A DNA stretch of 64,000 nt from an uncultured Shimia sp. (GCF_947493595.1 NZ_CANLRL010000011.1:1-64000); one strand, 5' to 3'. Positions 53,921-63,102 are shown, numbered from the stretch's first letter. Translations and numbers: made by a program. Notes: a model not told the origin generated them from the sequence alone.

Positions 53921-54973
53921 TCAGCATCGGCTGATGAGGTCTTCAGGTCGCAAATCTGCCGGCACGTTCATCGGCGTGAGGACTTGGGTTGTCGAAATCG
54001 CCTGCATTGCGGGGTCTCCGATAAGCCCATGAAAGGCAAGAAAGTGGTCGAACGCGGCGCGAATGTCGCGTTGCAGATCATGGTGGAGAACGAAGCTGAT
54101 CTTGTCTTTGACCAGCAACTCTTTGTTCTCTCGATCCAGGTCATGCGCCACATACACGAGTGGTTTCAATCTACAGTGCTCAAGATTTTCAAGGATCGCC
54201 TTATTGCCGCCTCCCATTGAGTAAACAGCCTGCAGGTCTACGACGTTCTCCAGTTTCTGAGTGAGTTGGCTTGCCGTTTCTGAATCGATCCCGCCGCCGC
54301 CTTGTAGAGAAACAACCCGCAGGTTTGGACTGAGCCGCAATAAGGCCTTTTGAAAAGCGATTTCGCGATCCTCCTCTCCCACGAAGTGTTCGTGGCTGCG
54401 GGTTGCCAAAACAGTTCCGGACCGGTCCCCAAGAGTTTTGGAAATGAGATAGGCGGCTGTACGTCCGGCGCCTGCATTGTCTAAGCCCACGTAAGCTAAC
54501 CTGTCGCCGCCGCCGAGGTCCGTGACCAAAGTGACCACGGGAATCCTAGACGCGTGAAGTTTGTGCACCGCGGACCGTATTGCGGGAGTGTCCTTGGCTT
54601 TCAGGCACACGCCATGACTGCCCCGTTTGTGAATGCGCTCAAGCGCGGCGATAACTTCGGCCTCTTGCATGATTTCCTGCAACAGAAAGCGCGGTCGACA
54701 GACTGCTGAACTGATGTGGGGCAAAACGGCCTCAGTTGCGGATTTGACCTCGCGGCTGAAACGCGCGGGGGCCTCGATCACGAAGTCAAAGAACATGCGC
54801 CGCCCGCGTGCGGCAAGCTGTGCTTCTTGTGCCGTCAGCTCTTCGATTGCGGCGGTTACACGTTGTTTGGTCTGGGCACTGACATTGGCGCGATTGTTCA
54901 GGACCCTGTCGATGGTTGCGGTGCCTAGGCCAGCTTGCCGTGCAATTTCTTTGATGGGAAAGCGATGGGTCAT
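53921..54973 (-). CDS. LacI-family transcriptional regulator
   Basis: A 350-residue regulator. HTH FPIKEIARQAGLGTATIDRVLNNRANVSAQT is followed by a ligand domain (LVTDLGGGDRLAYVGLDNAGAGRTAAYLI, RSHEHFVGEEDREIAF). The IDRVLNN replacement of VSRALN is typical of LacI proteins of cyclitol and sugar-alcohol loci in alphaproteobacteria. ATG at 54973 is preferred to the one at 55009. It is divergent from the PhyH-like gene, 79 bases away, and probably controls it and perhaps the inositol genes further on. Confidence 0.88.
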   Translation of the reverse strand: MTHRFPIKEIARQAGLGTATIDRVLNNRANVSAQTKQRVTAAIEELTAQEAQLAARGRRMFFDFVIEAPARFSREVKSATEAVLPHISSAVCRPRFLLQEIMQEAEVIAALERIHKRGSHGVCLKAKDTPAIRSAVHKLHASRIPVVTLVTDLGGGDRLAYVGLDNAGAGRTAAYLISKTLGDRSGTVLATRSHEHFVGEEDREIAFQKALLRLSPNLRVVSLQGGGGIDSETASQLTQKLENVVDLQAVYSMGGGNKAILENLEHCRLKPLVYVAHDLDRENKELLVKDKISFVLHHDLQRDIRAAFDHFLAFHGLIGDPAMQAISTTQVLTPMNVPADLRPEDLISRC

Positions 54974-55013
54974 TGATGTTTTTTTGATGTGTTTGAGGCC
55001 GAAAATCAATCCT

Positions 55014-55033
55014 CACTCCCGCTAAAATGAGTG
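55014..55033. promoter_or_regulatory. Possible operator between lacI and PhyH genes
   Basis: CACTC and GAGTG form an inverted repeat around a 10-base spacer that contains TAAAAT, a possible -10 element of the PhyH-like gene. The site lies 20 bases before the PhyH ATG. Arms are short, so the call is tentative. Confidence 0.35.
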
Positions 55034-55052
55034 CAAATAGGGAGGAAACAGC

Positions 55053-56231
55053 ATGGCGCACACTTATGACTTAACCGGATTCTACGATCCACAAAAATGC
55101 GACGTGAGAGACTTTGAAACATGTCTTGAGCAGGTGACACGCCCGGAAAACGTGCCGCTGGCGATGGCAATCGAAAAGAACATTCCCGTCTATGACGGCG
55201 GTAAGCTTCAGGCCGCCTTAGAAGGTGAGAGCCGCCGATCCGTGATGGCGGAGTGGGCGCGGGTATTGCGAAGTGGGGCCGGCATTGTCGTGCTGAAAGG
55301 GGCGTATCGTGACACTCGCGTACTGGATGAGGCCACTGAGATTTACGAACGTATTATTGAGCAGGAAAAGCAAAACTCAGGAGGAGGCGCGGATCACTTT
55401 GCAGCGTCCGGTGCCAATGATCGTATCTGGAACTCGCTACAAAAGCTTTGCGAGGCTGTCCCTGTTGTGTTCATGCGCTACTTTGCCAATCCGGCGATTG
55501 CGGCCGTGTGTGAGGCTTGGCTGGGGCCAAACTATCAAATGACGGCACAGGTTAATCTGGTGCATCCCGGCGGTGCGGCGCAGCAGGCCCATCGCGATTA
55601 TCACCTTGGGTTTCAAACGGCAGATGTGAGCGCAGCCTATCCAGCGCATGTGCATGAGGTGTCGCCGGTTTTAACCCTTCAAGGTGGAGTGGCCCATTGT
55701 GACATGCCGTTGGAAAGCGGCCCAACCAAGCTGTTGCCGTTTTCGCAAACCTACAAGCCTGGCTATGCCGCCTGGCGGCGTGAGGACTTTCGGGCAGTAT
55801 TTGAGGAGCGTTGTGTACAGCTTCCGCTGTCTAAGGGCGATGCAGTGTTTTTTAATCCAGCTCTGTTTCACGCGGCGGGGGCAAACAGTAGCGCGGATAT
55901 CCATCGGTTTGTGAATCTGCTGCAAGTGTCTTCCGCCTTCGGGCGAGCTATGGAGACTGTTGACCGAGAGAAGATGTGCCGTTTGGTGTTTCCTCATGCC
56001 GTGCGGGCTTCCTCAGAAGGGACTTTGACACAAACTGAACTCTCCGCAGCCATTGCAGCTACCGCAGAGGGCTACTCGTTTCCGACAAATCTGGACCGCG
56101 ATCCGCCGTCAAATGGGCTGGCGCCAGAAACACAAGCCGCTTTCTTTCAGCGCGCTATTGAGGAAGGACTGAGTGTAGAGCAGTTCTGTGCAAGGCTTAC
56201 GCAAATGAAAGCTTTGAAACTGGCGCCCTGA
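55053..56231 (+). CDS. Phytanoyl-CoA dioxygenase (PhyH) family oxygenase
   Basis: A 392-residue Fe(II)/2-oxoglutarate-dependent oxygenase. The metal triad is visible: His-x-Asp in QQAHRDYHLGF and the distal His in NPALFHAAGANSS, with the 2-oxoglutarate-binding Arg in DIHRFVNLLQVS. PLESGPTKLLPFSQTYKPGY is the usual family segment between them. The ribosome-binding site GGGAGGAA is strong. It is a single-gene unit divergent from a lacI-type regulator and lies between a sugar/cyclitol operon and the iol operon. The substrate is unknown; hydroxylation or demethylation of a carbohydrate or cyclitol derivative is an inference. Confidence 0.85.
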   Translation: MAHTYDLTGFYDPQKCDVRDFETCLEQVTRPENVPLAMAIEKNIPVYDGGKLQAALEGESRRSVMAEWARVLRSGAGIVVLKGAYRDTRVLDEATEIYERIIEQEKQNSGGGADHFAASGANDRIWNSLQKLCEAVPVVFMRYFANPAIAAVCEAWLGPNYQMTAQVNLVHPGGAAQQAHRDYHLGFQTADVSAAYPAHVHEVSPVLTLQGGVAHCDMPLESGPTKLLPFSQTYKPGYAAWRREDFRAVFEERCVQLPLSKGDAVFFNPALFHAAGANSSADIHRFVNLLQVSSAFGRAMETVDREKMCRLVFPHAVRASSEGTLTQTELSAAIAATAEGYSFPTNLDRDPPSNGLAPETQAAFFQRAIEEGLSVEQFCARLTQMKALKLAP

Positions 56232-56261
56232 GAGACACAGAGTGTCTAGATTGGACCAGAG

Positions 56262-56300
56262 CGGGGCATCGTGAGTTTCACACGATGCCCCGTTTGATTT
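56262..56300. terminator. Terminator between convergent PhyH gene and iolG
   Basis: 12-bp stem CGGGGCATCGTG / CACGATGCCCCG with a 7-base loop, followed on the plus strand by TTTGATTT. Placed 31 bases after the PhyH stop; the hairpin could also serve iolG from the other side. Confidence 0.85.
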
Positions 56301-56320
56301 CTGCGAAAGCTCACTTAATG

Positions 56321-57310
56321 TCAGATGAGATCAACCGGCGCGCCAGTTTTCAGGGACTGATCTGCAGCATCCGCCAGTAACTGCGCTTGCAAACCGTCTT
56401 CAATGCTTGGTGCTGGTGGCGTGTTGTTCTCCACAGCGGCAACAAAATGCGCCATTTCGGCACGATAGGCCGCTTCATACCGCTCCAAGAAGAAGTGTTG
56501 CACCGGCGCCCGTGCGAATCCAGCCTCGGTCGCCATTTCTACCGTTGTTTCGTGCACATTTTCGGCACGCAACATGCCACGTGATCCATGCACTTCGATC
56601 CGTTGATCGTACCCGTAGCTGGCGCGACGCGAGTTGGTGATCTGGCAGATTTTGCCGCTGGCTGTGGAGAGCGTGACAGCGGCGGTATCCACATCACCTG
56701 CGTCGCCAATTTCGGGATCCACGAGCGCAGACCCGATAGCATAAACGCGAACGGGGTTCTCTCCCAACAGGAAGCGGGCCATGTCCAAGTCGTGGATCAT
56801 CATGTCGCGGAAAATGCCACCGGAGCTTTGGATGTAGCTGACCGGGGGCGGGGAGGGGTCGCGAGATTGAATGGTGATGATTTCTGAGTCGCCAATCTGG
56901 CCTTGCTGCAGCCGCGCCCGCAAGTCAGCGAAGTTTGGGTCAAACCGCCTGTTGAAGGCCGTCAGGAAGGGCACACCCGCGGTTTCGACAACAGCTTTGC
57001 AGTCGCGAATTCTGTCAGAAGACAGGTCCACAGGTTTCTCGCAAAAGATAGCTTTGCCCGCTTTGGCGGCGGCGTGAATGAGATCGTAGTGGGTGTCAGT
57101 TGGCGTACCTATGACAACCGCGTCGACATCCGCGCTGTTGATCAGCTCCATGGCATCCATGACCTTGGCGTTTGTCCGGTTGGCCAAGTCCTGAGCTGGC
57201 GCCGGGAAGGCGTCGGCCACGGCGGTTACGGTGGCGCCTTCGATCTGTGCGATGGATCGGGCGTGCACCTGGCCGATCCGGCCGCAACCTAATAGTCCGA
57301 TACGTGTCAT
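56321..57310 (-). CDS. iolG: myo-Inositol 2-dehydrogenase
   Basis: A 329-residue NAD-dependent Gfo/Idh/MocA enzyme that oxidises myo-inositol to 2-keto-myo-inositol (scyllo-inosose). It has the Rossmann motif IGLLGCGRIGQVHARSIA, catalytic Lys in AIFCEKPVDLSSD, and the IolG-type QSSGGIFRDMMIHDLDMARFLLGE motif with Asp and His. The start directly follows the iolJ stop. Last gene of the minus-strand iolD-C-B-J-G operon. Confidence 0.93.
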   Translation of the reverse strand: MTRIGLLGCGRIGQVHARSIAQIEGATVTAVADAFPAPAQDLANRTNAKVMDAMELINSADVDAVVIGTPTDTHYDLIHAAAKAGKAIFCEKPVDLSSDRIRDCKAVVETAGVPFLTAFNRRFDPNFADLRARLQQGQIGDSEIITIQSRDPSPPPVSYIQSSGGIFRDMMIHDLDMARFLLGENPVRVYAIGSALVDPEIGDAGDVDTAAVTLSTASGKICQITNSRRASYGYDQRIEVHGSRGMLRAENVHETTVEMATEAGFARAPVQHFFLERYEAAYRAEMAHFVAAVENNTPPAPSIEDGLQAQLLADAADQSLKTGAPVDLI

Positions 57311-58141
57311 CTATGCCCCCTTGAAGCTGCGCAAGACTTGGCGGGTTTTGGCCACCAATGGATCGTGGGTCTCTTTCAGGATTTGCACGCGATCAAAGCG
57401 TGCTGGATCGGCGTTTACTGCCGCACGCATCGCGTCGCCAAAAGCCATACGCAGTTCCGTTCCGATGTTGAATTTGCAAATCTTGGAGCCGCGCGCCAAG
57501 GCTTGTCGTTGGGCCACGGGCACTCCGGAACCGCCATGGATCACCAATGGCACATCGGTCAGCGCTTCAATGGCGTTGATGCGCGCAACATCCAAACCGC
57601 CTTCCTTATCTTGTTGCAGATGCACATTTCCGACGGAAATCGCCATTGCGTCAACGCCAGTGTCCCTGGCGAATTGTGCAGCTTCTTCGGGATCGGTACC
57701 GGCTGAGCCTTCGCCGCCTGAGTAGCCGACAAAACCGATTTCCCCTTCGCAAGACACGCCCGCCGCATGTGCCATTTCGGCAATCGCGGCAGTGTCGTCG
57801 ATATTTTGCGTCAAGGGCGTGCGCGACCCGTCAAACATCACCGAGGTGAAGCCGCTGTCGATCGCAACTTGGCATTCCTCTGCTGTGTAGCCATGGTCGA
57901 GATGCGCGACGACGGGCACGGAGGCGTGCTCGGCGAGGTGCGTGAACATCTTTCCCAGCACTGGCAGGGGCGTGTGCTCTCGACAAGAGGGACCGGCCTG
58001 CAAGATCACGGGCACGTTTTCCGCTTCTGCTGCGGCCACGTAAGCGCGCATGTCTTCCCAGCCCAGAGTGACCAATCCGGCCACTGCGTAACCGTCCTTC
58101 AGCGCGGGCTGAAGGACATCTTTCAATGTCACTAGGGTCAT
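57311..58141 (-). CDS. iolJ: Class II aldolase of inositol catabolism, IolJ-like
   Basis: A 276-residue class II fructose-bisphosphate-aldolase-type enzyme. Metal ligands and signature include VVAHLDHGYTAEECQVAIDSGFTSVMFDGS, GEIGFVGYSGGEGSAGTDP, AISVGNVHLQQ and VIHGGSGVPVAQRQALA. In an iol operon it splits 2-deoxy-5-keto-gluconate 6-phosphate into dihydroxyacetone phosphate and malonate semialdehyde. The start overlaps the iolB stop (ATGA). Confidence 0.87.
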   Translation of the reverse strand: MTLVTLKDVLQPALKDGYAVAGLVTLGWEDMRAYVAAAEAENVPVILQAGPSCREHTPLPVLGKMFTHLAEHASVPVVAHLDHGYTAEECQVAIDSGFTSVMFDGSRTPLTQNIDDTAAIAEMAHAAGVSCEGEIGFVGYSGGEGSAGTDPEEAAQFARDTGVDAMAISVGNVHLQQDKEGGLDVARINAIEALTDVPLVIHGGSGVPVAQRQALARGSKICKFNIGTELRMAFGDAMRAAVNADPARFDRVQILKETHDPLVAKTRQVLRSFKGA

Positions 58142-58995
58142 TTGAATTTCGCAACCATATCCATAATGCCAGGGATCGTGTGCAGCTGTTCCTCATGGGT
58201 GGGCTGAAAGTACTGCTTGAGGCTGCGCTGGCTCAACCCACCGAGGATGGTGAAGTAATACATCTGATAGCCGGGCAGCACGGCGCAGGGGTGATACCCT
58301 TTGTCGAGCATGATCGTTGAGCCATCCATGATGTGATAAGCATCGCCGGGCTTATTGTCTTCGCGTTGCAGCATTTGAACGCCAGAGCCATAGTTTGGTT
58401 TGAAGCGGAAGTTATAGGTTTCGTCGTGGCGGGTTTCGATCATCTCGCCATCTGCGCCTTTGCGGTCGGTGTCATGCTTGTGAGACGGGAAACCGGACCA
58501 GCCGCCCTCTCCTACTGTGAAGAGTTCACTCACCAGAAGACGACCAACTTTGTCATGGTGGTGAGCACCGAGGATGTGTTTGATCTTGCGATGGGTTTTG
58601 GTGTCGTCGGAGCCGTATTGCACCAGATCGAGTTCCGGCACGCGCACGTCGAATGGCTCCAGAACTTTGTCGTATTTTGCGCCGGCGATGAAGGTTTCGG
58701 TGGCGTCGGTCTTACATGTGATACGCACCTTCGCCCCAACCGGCACATACACCCCTTCAGGGTCGCCGTCCCAGACATCTTCTGTCCGGTTGCCCAGGTC
58801 AGGGTAGACCGCACCCTCCACATCTACGTCTACAGTGCCCGTGGCAGGTACCACGCAGGTCTCGTAGCCTGGCACAGCGTATTCAAACACTTCACCACGT
58901 TTGAGTTTCACGATGTTGAAGTAGTTCAATGGCACCAGATCATGGTTCGCATCAACGATGGGTTTGTTTTTGTTGTCATGGGGCGCAATATGCAT
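58138..58995 (-). CDS. iolB: 5-Deoxy-glucuronate isomerase
   Basis: A 285-residue double-cupin enzyme. Metal-binding stretch GWSGFPSHKHDTD followed by ETRHDETYNFRFKP, and HIMDGSTIMLDKGYHPCAVLPGYQMYYFTILGG, are typical of IolB. It converts 5-deoxy-glucuronate to 2-deoxy-5-keto-gluconate. It lies 12 bases after iolC and overlaps iolJ. Confidence 0.95.
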   Translation of the reverse strand: MHIAPHDNKNKPIVDANHDLVPLNYFNIVKLKRGEVFEYAVPGYETCVVPATGTVDVDVEGAVYPDLGNRTEDVWDGDPEGVYVPVGAKVRITCKTDATETFIAGAKYDKVLEPFDVRVPELDLVQYGSDDTKTHRKIKHILGAHHHDKVGRLLVSELFTVGEGGWSGFPSHKHDTDRKGADGEMIETRHDETYNFRFKPNYGSGVQMLQREDNKPGDAYHIMDGSTIMLDKGYHPCAVLPGYQMYYFTILGGLSQRSLKQYFQPTHEEQLHTIPGIMDMVAKFK

Positions 58996-59007
58996 TGGGC
59001 TCTCCTT

Positions 59008-59982
59008 TTAAAATGTTGGTCCGGAGTGCGAGGACAAAAAGGCCTCAAGCTCGGTGGTTGTGGGCATGGCGTTGGCGCAGCCGGGCTGGGACACCACAAT
59101 GGAGGCGCAGGCGGAGCCGCGCAGCACGGCGTCGCGGAGGATGTGGCCTGTGGCGATTGAGGCAAGAAGGCCAGCCATAAAGCTGTCGCCGGCGCCGTTG
59201 GGTTTGACAGCGGTGACAGGGTAGATGCCGGTACGAATTTCTTCACCAGCACTCAGCGTGATGGCGCCCTCGTGACCCATTTTGTAGATCACCAGTTTGC
59301 CGCTGGCGGCCAATTCCCGCGCCTTATCAAGGCCTTTTTCGATGCCGCCCGCCATGAAGCCAAATTCTTCATCGTTGCCAACAATCAAATCACTGGCGTC
59401 GCCGGCGCGCGAAAGCACCTCAGCGGCCACTTCTGCAGATGGCCAGCTGTAGGGGCGGTAATCGATGTCAAATATCACTGGCAGACCGGCGGCCTTCGCA
59501 TTGTCAAAAGCGCGAAAGGTTGCGGACCGGGATGGTTCAGCAGCAAAGACTGTTCCCGCGGTGATAAAAGCGGTGAACGCGCTGTAATCAACCGCGTCCA
59601 TATCCGCGTCTGTGACTTGAAAATCCGCCGCACCGTTGCGGTAGATCACGTTCTGGAAGTCTTCGATGCAGCTTTCATAGACTGCTAGTGACGTCCGGGC
59701 CTCCCCCCCGACAGAACGGACATAGCGCGTGCCGACGCCGTAGTCTTGTAGGCGGTTGATACAAAACCGCCCTACTGCGTCGTCCGAAACGGATGTCACT
59801 AGGGACGCCTCCGAGCCCAGCTTCACCAGACCGGCGCAGATGTTGGCGGAGGACCCGCCCAGGTCCGCACGGAAGGTGGTGGCATCCTCGCTTTTTACTC
59901 CAATGGGGTCGGCAAACATGTCCATGCCTGCGCGCCCAAAGACCGCAAAGCGATTGCCTTTGATGGCGTCAATCAAGGTCAT
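59008..59982 (-). CDS. iolC: 5-Dehydro-2-deoxygluconokinase
   Basis: A 324-residue PfkB-family kinase. AVFGRAGMDMFADP and GGSSANICAGLVKLGSEASLVTSVSDDAVG form the N-terminal signature. The C-terminal catalytic motif VKPNGAGDSFMAGLLAS carries the general-base Asp. It phosphorylates 2-deoxy-5-keto-gluconate. The ATG at 59982 overlaps the iolD stop (ATGA); the upstream extension of the frame is discarded. Confidence 0.94.
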   Translation of the reverse strand: MTLIDAIKGNRFAVFGRAGMDMFADPIGVKSEDATTFRADLGGSSANICAGLVKLGSEASLVTSVSDDAVGRFCINRLQDYGVGTRYVRSVGGEARTSLAVYESCIEDFQNVIYRNGAADFQVTDADMDAVDYSAFTAFITAGTVFAAEPSRSATFRAFDNAKAAGLPVIFDIDYRPYSWPSAEVAAEVLSRAGDASDLIVGNDEEFGFMAGGIEKGLDKARELAASGKLVIYKMGHEGAITLSAGEEIRTGIYPVTAVKPNGAGDSFMAGLLASIATGHILRDAVLRGSACASIVVSQPGCANAMPTTTELEAFLSSHSGPTF

Positions 59983-61850
59983 CACACACCCCGGCGCTGT
60001 TTGGCGCGGCTGGCTTCCCACTCAATATGCGCTTCGCGTACGGAGTCATCTTCGGTGATGTGGGGTGTGCCAACCTCCCACCAGGCATGACCTTCTGTGG
60101 TCCATCCTTCGTAGGGGTCTACGTCCATGACAATGACATAGGTCTTGTCGCTGGCCTTGGCCCGTTTGAAGGCTTCGGCCAGCTCCGCCGGGTTCGCCAC
60201 TTTTTCGGCTGTTGCGCCCATGGAGGTTGCGTGCGCGGTGAAGTCGACGCCAAAGGCCTCGGGAATTGTCGGGCAGTCCTCCAGTAGATTGTTGAAGCTC
60301 TCGTTTCCGGTGTTGTTTTGCAGCTTGTTGATCACGGCAAAACCACCGTTGTCCAACACAAGCACAATCATCTTTTTCTGGCTCAGCACAGAAGAGTAGA
60401 TGTCTGAGTTGAGCATCATGTAGGAGCCGTCCCCACAGAAGGTGATGGTGTCTTGATCCGGTTCCCGTTCGGCTTGCGCGATGCGCGCCCCCCAGGCGCC
60501 CGCGATTTCATAGCCCATGCAGGAGAAGCCAAACTCGACGTCTACCGTGCCAATATCCAGCGTACGCCAATTTGCGGTAACCTCAGCGGGCAAGCCACCT
60601 GCGGCCGCCACAACACGATCTCGCGCTTCGCAAAGCTCGTTCACAACACCAATCGCTTGAGCATAGGAGTTCGGGCGGTTGCCGTGAGACACGTTGTCCG
60701 CTACGTAGGCGTCCCACTTTTTGCGCTCTTCCTGGGCGAAAGTGACCCATTGTGTGGGCGTTTTCATCTCGAGTTCGCCATCCAGCGCGGTCAGCGACAG
60801 CTTGGCGTCTCCTACCACCGGTAGGGACATGTGCTTTCCGGCGTCATGGCGAGCGGCGTTGATCGAAATGAACTGTGCGTCTTGGTCAAAGGCGGTCCAG
60901 CTGCCGGTGGTGAAGTCTTGCAACCGGGTGCCAACCGCAAGGATCACGTCTGCCTTTTCGGCAATCGCATTCGCGCTGTCTGAACCGGTGACGCCAATCG
61001 GGCCGATGTTCAGCGGGTGGGTTGCGAGCATGTTGGCGCGACCGGCGATTGTCTCGACAACCGGAATGCTGTGCTTTTCTGCAAAGGCGGTAAGTTCAGT
61101 GGCCGCCTGCGAGTATTGCACGCCGCCGCCTGCAATGATCATTGGGCGCTTTGCTGTTGCAAGCATCTCTGCTGCATCGGCAATTTCGGCCGCATCTGGA
61201 GATTGGCGGCGGATGCGGTGGACCTTCTTGGCAAAGAACTTTTCTGGATAGTCGTAGGTCCATCCCTGCACGTCCTGCGGCAACCCAAGGAAGACAGGGC
61301 CGCAATCGGCGGGGTCCAACATGGTTGCAAGAGCGTTTGGCAGGGATTGGATCACCTGGGCGGGGTGGGAAATACGATCCCAGTAGCGCACGACGGGTTT
61401 GAATGCGTCATTCACGCCAAAAGTTGGATCGTTGTAATTCTCCATCTGCTGCAGCACCGGGTCTGGCAGCCGTGTGAGGAAGGTATCCCCGCAAAGCAGG
61501 AGCATCGGAAGGCGGTTTGCGTGCGCCAATCCGGCGGCCGTCAGAAGGTTGGCTGTGCCAGGCCCCGCCGAAGCTGTGCAGAACATGAAGCGTTGGCGCA
61601 GCCATTGCTTGGCGTATCCCGCGGCCGCGAATCCCATGCTTTGTTCGTTCTGACCACGGTACAGCGGCAGCTCTTCGCGCACGCCGTTTAGGGCCTCACC
61701 CAAGCAGGTTACATTGCCATGGCCAAAGATGCCAAAGCCGCCGCCGCAGACGCGCATTTCCTGCCCGTCGATTTCTATGAACTGATTGGAAAGCCAGCGA
61801 ATAATCGCCTGCGCCGTGGTGAGGCGAATAGTTGTGTTTTCTGTCGTCAT
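59982..61850 (-). CDS. iolD: 3D-trihydroxycyclohexane-1,2-dione hydrolase
   Basis: A 622-residue thiamine-diphosphate enzyme. The catalytic Glu region is YRGQNEQSMGFAAAGYAK, preceded by GGGFGIFGHGNVTCLGEAL, and the ThDP-binding GDGSYMMLNSDIYSSVLSQKKMIVLVLDNGG motif lies near the C-terminus. It opens the cyclohexane ring in inositol catabolism. ATG at 61850 precedes the conserved TTAQAIIRWLSNQ and is preferred to 61874. First gene of the operon, divergent from the Gfo/Idh/MocA gene at 61983. Confidence 0.95.
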   Translation of the reverse strand: MTTENTTIRLTTAQAIIRWLSNQFIEIDGQEMRVCGGGFGIFGHGNVTCLGEALNGVREELPLYRGQNEQSMGFAAAGYAKQWLRQRFMFCTASAGPGTANLLTAAGLAHANRLPMLLLCGDTFLTRLPDPVLQQMENYNDPTFGVNDAFKPVVRYWDRISHPAQVIQSLPNALATMLDPADCGPVFLGLPQDVQGWTYDYPEKFFAKKVHRIRRQSPDAAEIADAAEMLATAKRPMIIAGGGVQYSQAATELTAFAEKHSIPVVETIAGRANMLATHPLNIGPIGVTGSDSANAIAEKADVILAVGTRLQDFTTGSWTAFDQDAQFISINAARHDAGKHMSLPVVGDAKLSLTALDGELEMKTPTQWVTFAQEERKKWDAYVADNVSHGNRPNSYAQAIGVVNELCEARDRVVAAAGGLPAEVTANWRTLDIGTVDVEFGFSCMGYEIAGAWGARIAQAEREPDQDTITFCGDGSYMMLNSDIYSSVLSQKKMIVLVLDNGGFAVINKLQNNTGNESFNNLLEDCPTIPEAFGVDFTAHATSMGATAEKVANPAELAEAFKRAKASDKTYVIVMDVDPYEGWTTEGHAWWEVGTPHITEDDSVREAHIEWEASRAKQRRGV

Positions 61851-61938
61851 CTTTGCGCGACCCTTCTGGAGCATTTGGCGGAATCTAAGGGTTCCGAACG
61901 AATGCGGCTTGCGAGTTTTCGAATCTCAAGATACAAGT

Positions 61939-61956
61939 TTTGCAACCGGTTGCAAA
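61939..61956. promoter_or_regulatory. Operator in the divergent inositol promoter
   Basis: TTTGCAACCGGTTGCAAA is a perfect 18-bp palindrome with central CG, the usual form of a LacI-family operator. It lies in the 132-bp region between iolD and the divergent Gfo/Idh/MocA gene, so one site could control both arms of the inositol locus. Confidence 0.8.
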
Positions 61957-61982
61957 TTGAATTTCAAAATGGAGGCTGCGCG

Positions 61983-63086
61983 GTGACTGAGATTGGTATT
62001 GGCATTTGTGGTGGCGGCTATATGGGCAAGGCCCATGCGGTTGCGATGGCCTCCGTGGGGGCGGTGTTCAACACCGCGCTGCGGCCGCGTCTGGAAATGG
62101 TCTGCGCATCGTCATCCGAGAGTGCGCAGCGGTATCAAAAGGCCTACGGCTTTGCGCGATCGACAGGTGACTGGCGCGCATTGGTGGCTGACCCGAAGGT
62201 CGAGGCGGTGGTCATTGCCTCTCCACAGGAGACGCACCGCGAGATTGCTGAAGCTGCTTTTGCATTGGGCAAGCCTGTGCTTTGTGAGAAACCATTGGGC
62301 GCGTCGATGGAAGATGGCGCGGCTATGGTTTCTGCAGCGGAGACTGCTGGCGCGGCCAACATGGTGGGTTTCAACTACGTGCGCACCCCTGCAACCCAGT
62401 TTGCGCGCGACTTGATTGCCAGTGGAGAAATTGGGGATGTGACCTGGTTTCGCGGCGAACACACCGAAGATTTCTATGCAGATCCGGAAGCACCGGCCAG
62501 TTGGCGGACGCAGGGTATGGCGAATGGCACCATGGGTGACTTGGCGCCGCATATGGTCAATTGCGCGCTTGCCCTGTTGGGGCCGATTTCTCAGGTTCAG
62601 GGTGAGGTTGAGACCGTTCATGCGGAGCGGCCGGGTGGCCGGGTGACCAACGATGACCATGCGCAGATGATGTGCCGGTTTGAGAATGGCGCCATGGGGC
62701 ATATGTATTTCTCGCGCATCGCGACGGGCCGGAAAATGGGCTATGCCTATGAAATCACGGGCACAAAGGGTGCAATTCGTTTTGACCAGGAAGATCAGAA
62801 CGCGCTTTGGCTCTACCGCATGGAGGGGCCGGAGGCGACGCGGGGATTTGTGAAAATCCTGACCGGTCCCGCGCATCCTGACTATGAGCCGTTTTGCCAG
62901 GGGCCGGGACACGGGACCGGCTATCAGGATCAGATTATTATCGAAGCGCGGGATTTCCTGCGGGCGATTGAGACAGGGGAGGCGGTGTTCCCGACCTTCC
63001 GTGACGGATATGAGGTGAATCGTGTCATTGCGGCTGCGTTGGCCAGTCATGACGCGAAAACTTGGACAAATATCAACAGCTTCTGA
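61983..63086 (+). CDS. Gfo/Idh/MocA-family dehydrogenase of the inositol locus
   Basis: A 367-residue NAD(P)-dependent dehydrogenase: IGICGGGYMGKAHAVAM Rossmann motif, Lys in PVLCEKPLGASMEDG, and GTMGDLAPHMVNCALALLG (DxxPH-type motif) in the substrate domain. GTG at 61983 behind TGGAGG is the start; the long upstream frame overlaps iolD without similarity. In comparable iol loci a second dehydrogenase of this family acts on scyllo- or D-chiro-inositol, which fits here. Followed 16 bases on by iolE. Confidence 0.9.
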   Translation: MTEIGIGICGGGYMGKAHAVAMASVGAVFNTALRPRLEMVCASSSESAQRYQKAYGFARSTGDWRALVADPKVEAVVIASPQETHREIAEAAFALGKPVLCEKPLGASMEDGAAMVSAAETAGAANMVGFNYVRTPATQFARDLIASGEIGDVTWFRGEHTEDFYADPEAPASWRTQGMANGTMGDLAPHMVNCALALLGPISQVQGEVETVHAERPGGRVTNDDHAQMMCRFENGAMGHMYFSRIATGRKMGYAYEITGTKGAIRFDQEDQNALWLYRMEGPEATRGFVKILTGPAHPDYEPFCQGPGHGTGYQDQIIIEARDFLRAIETGEAVFPTFRDGYEVNRVIAAALASHDAKTWTNINSF

Positions 63087-63102
63087 CTTTGGAGTGAGCG
63101 AA

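Noticed and set aside
61719-61982. N-terminal extension of the Gfo/Idh/MocA gene into iolD
   Set aside because: The overlapping part has no similarity; a GTG with a good ribosome-binding site at 61983 precedes the Rossmann motif.
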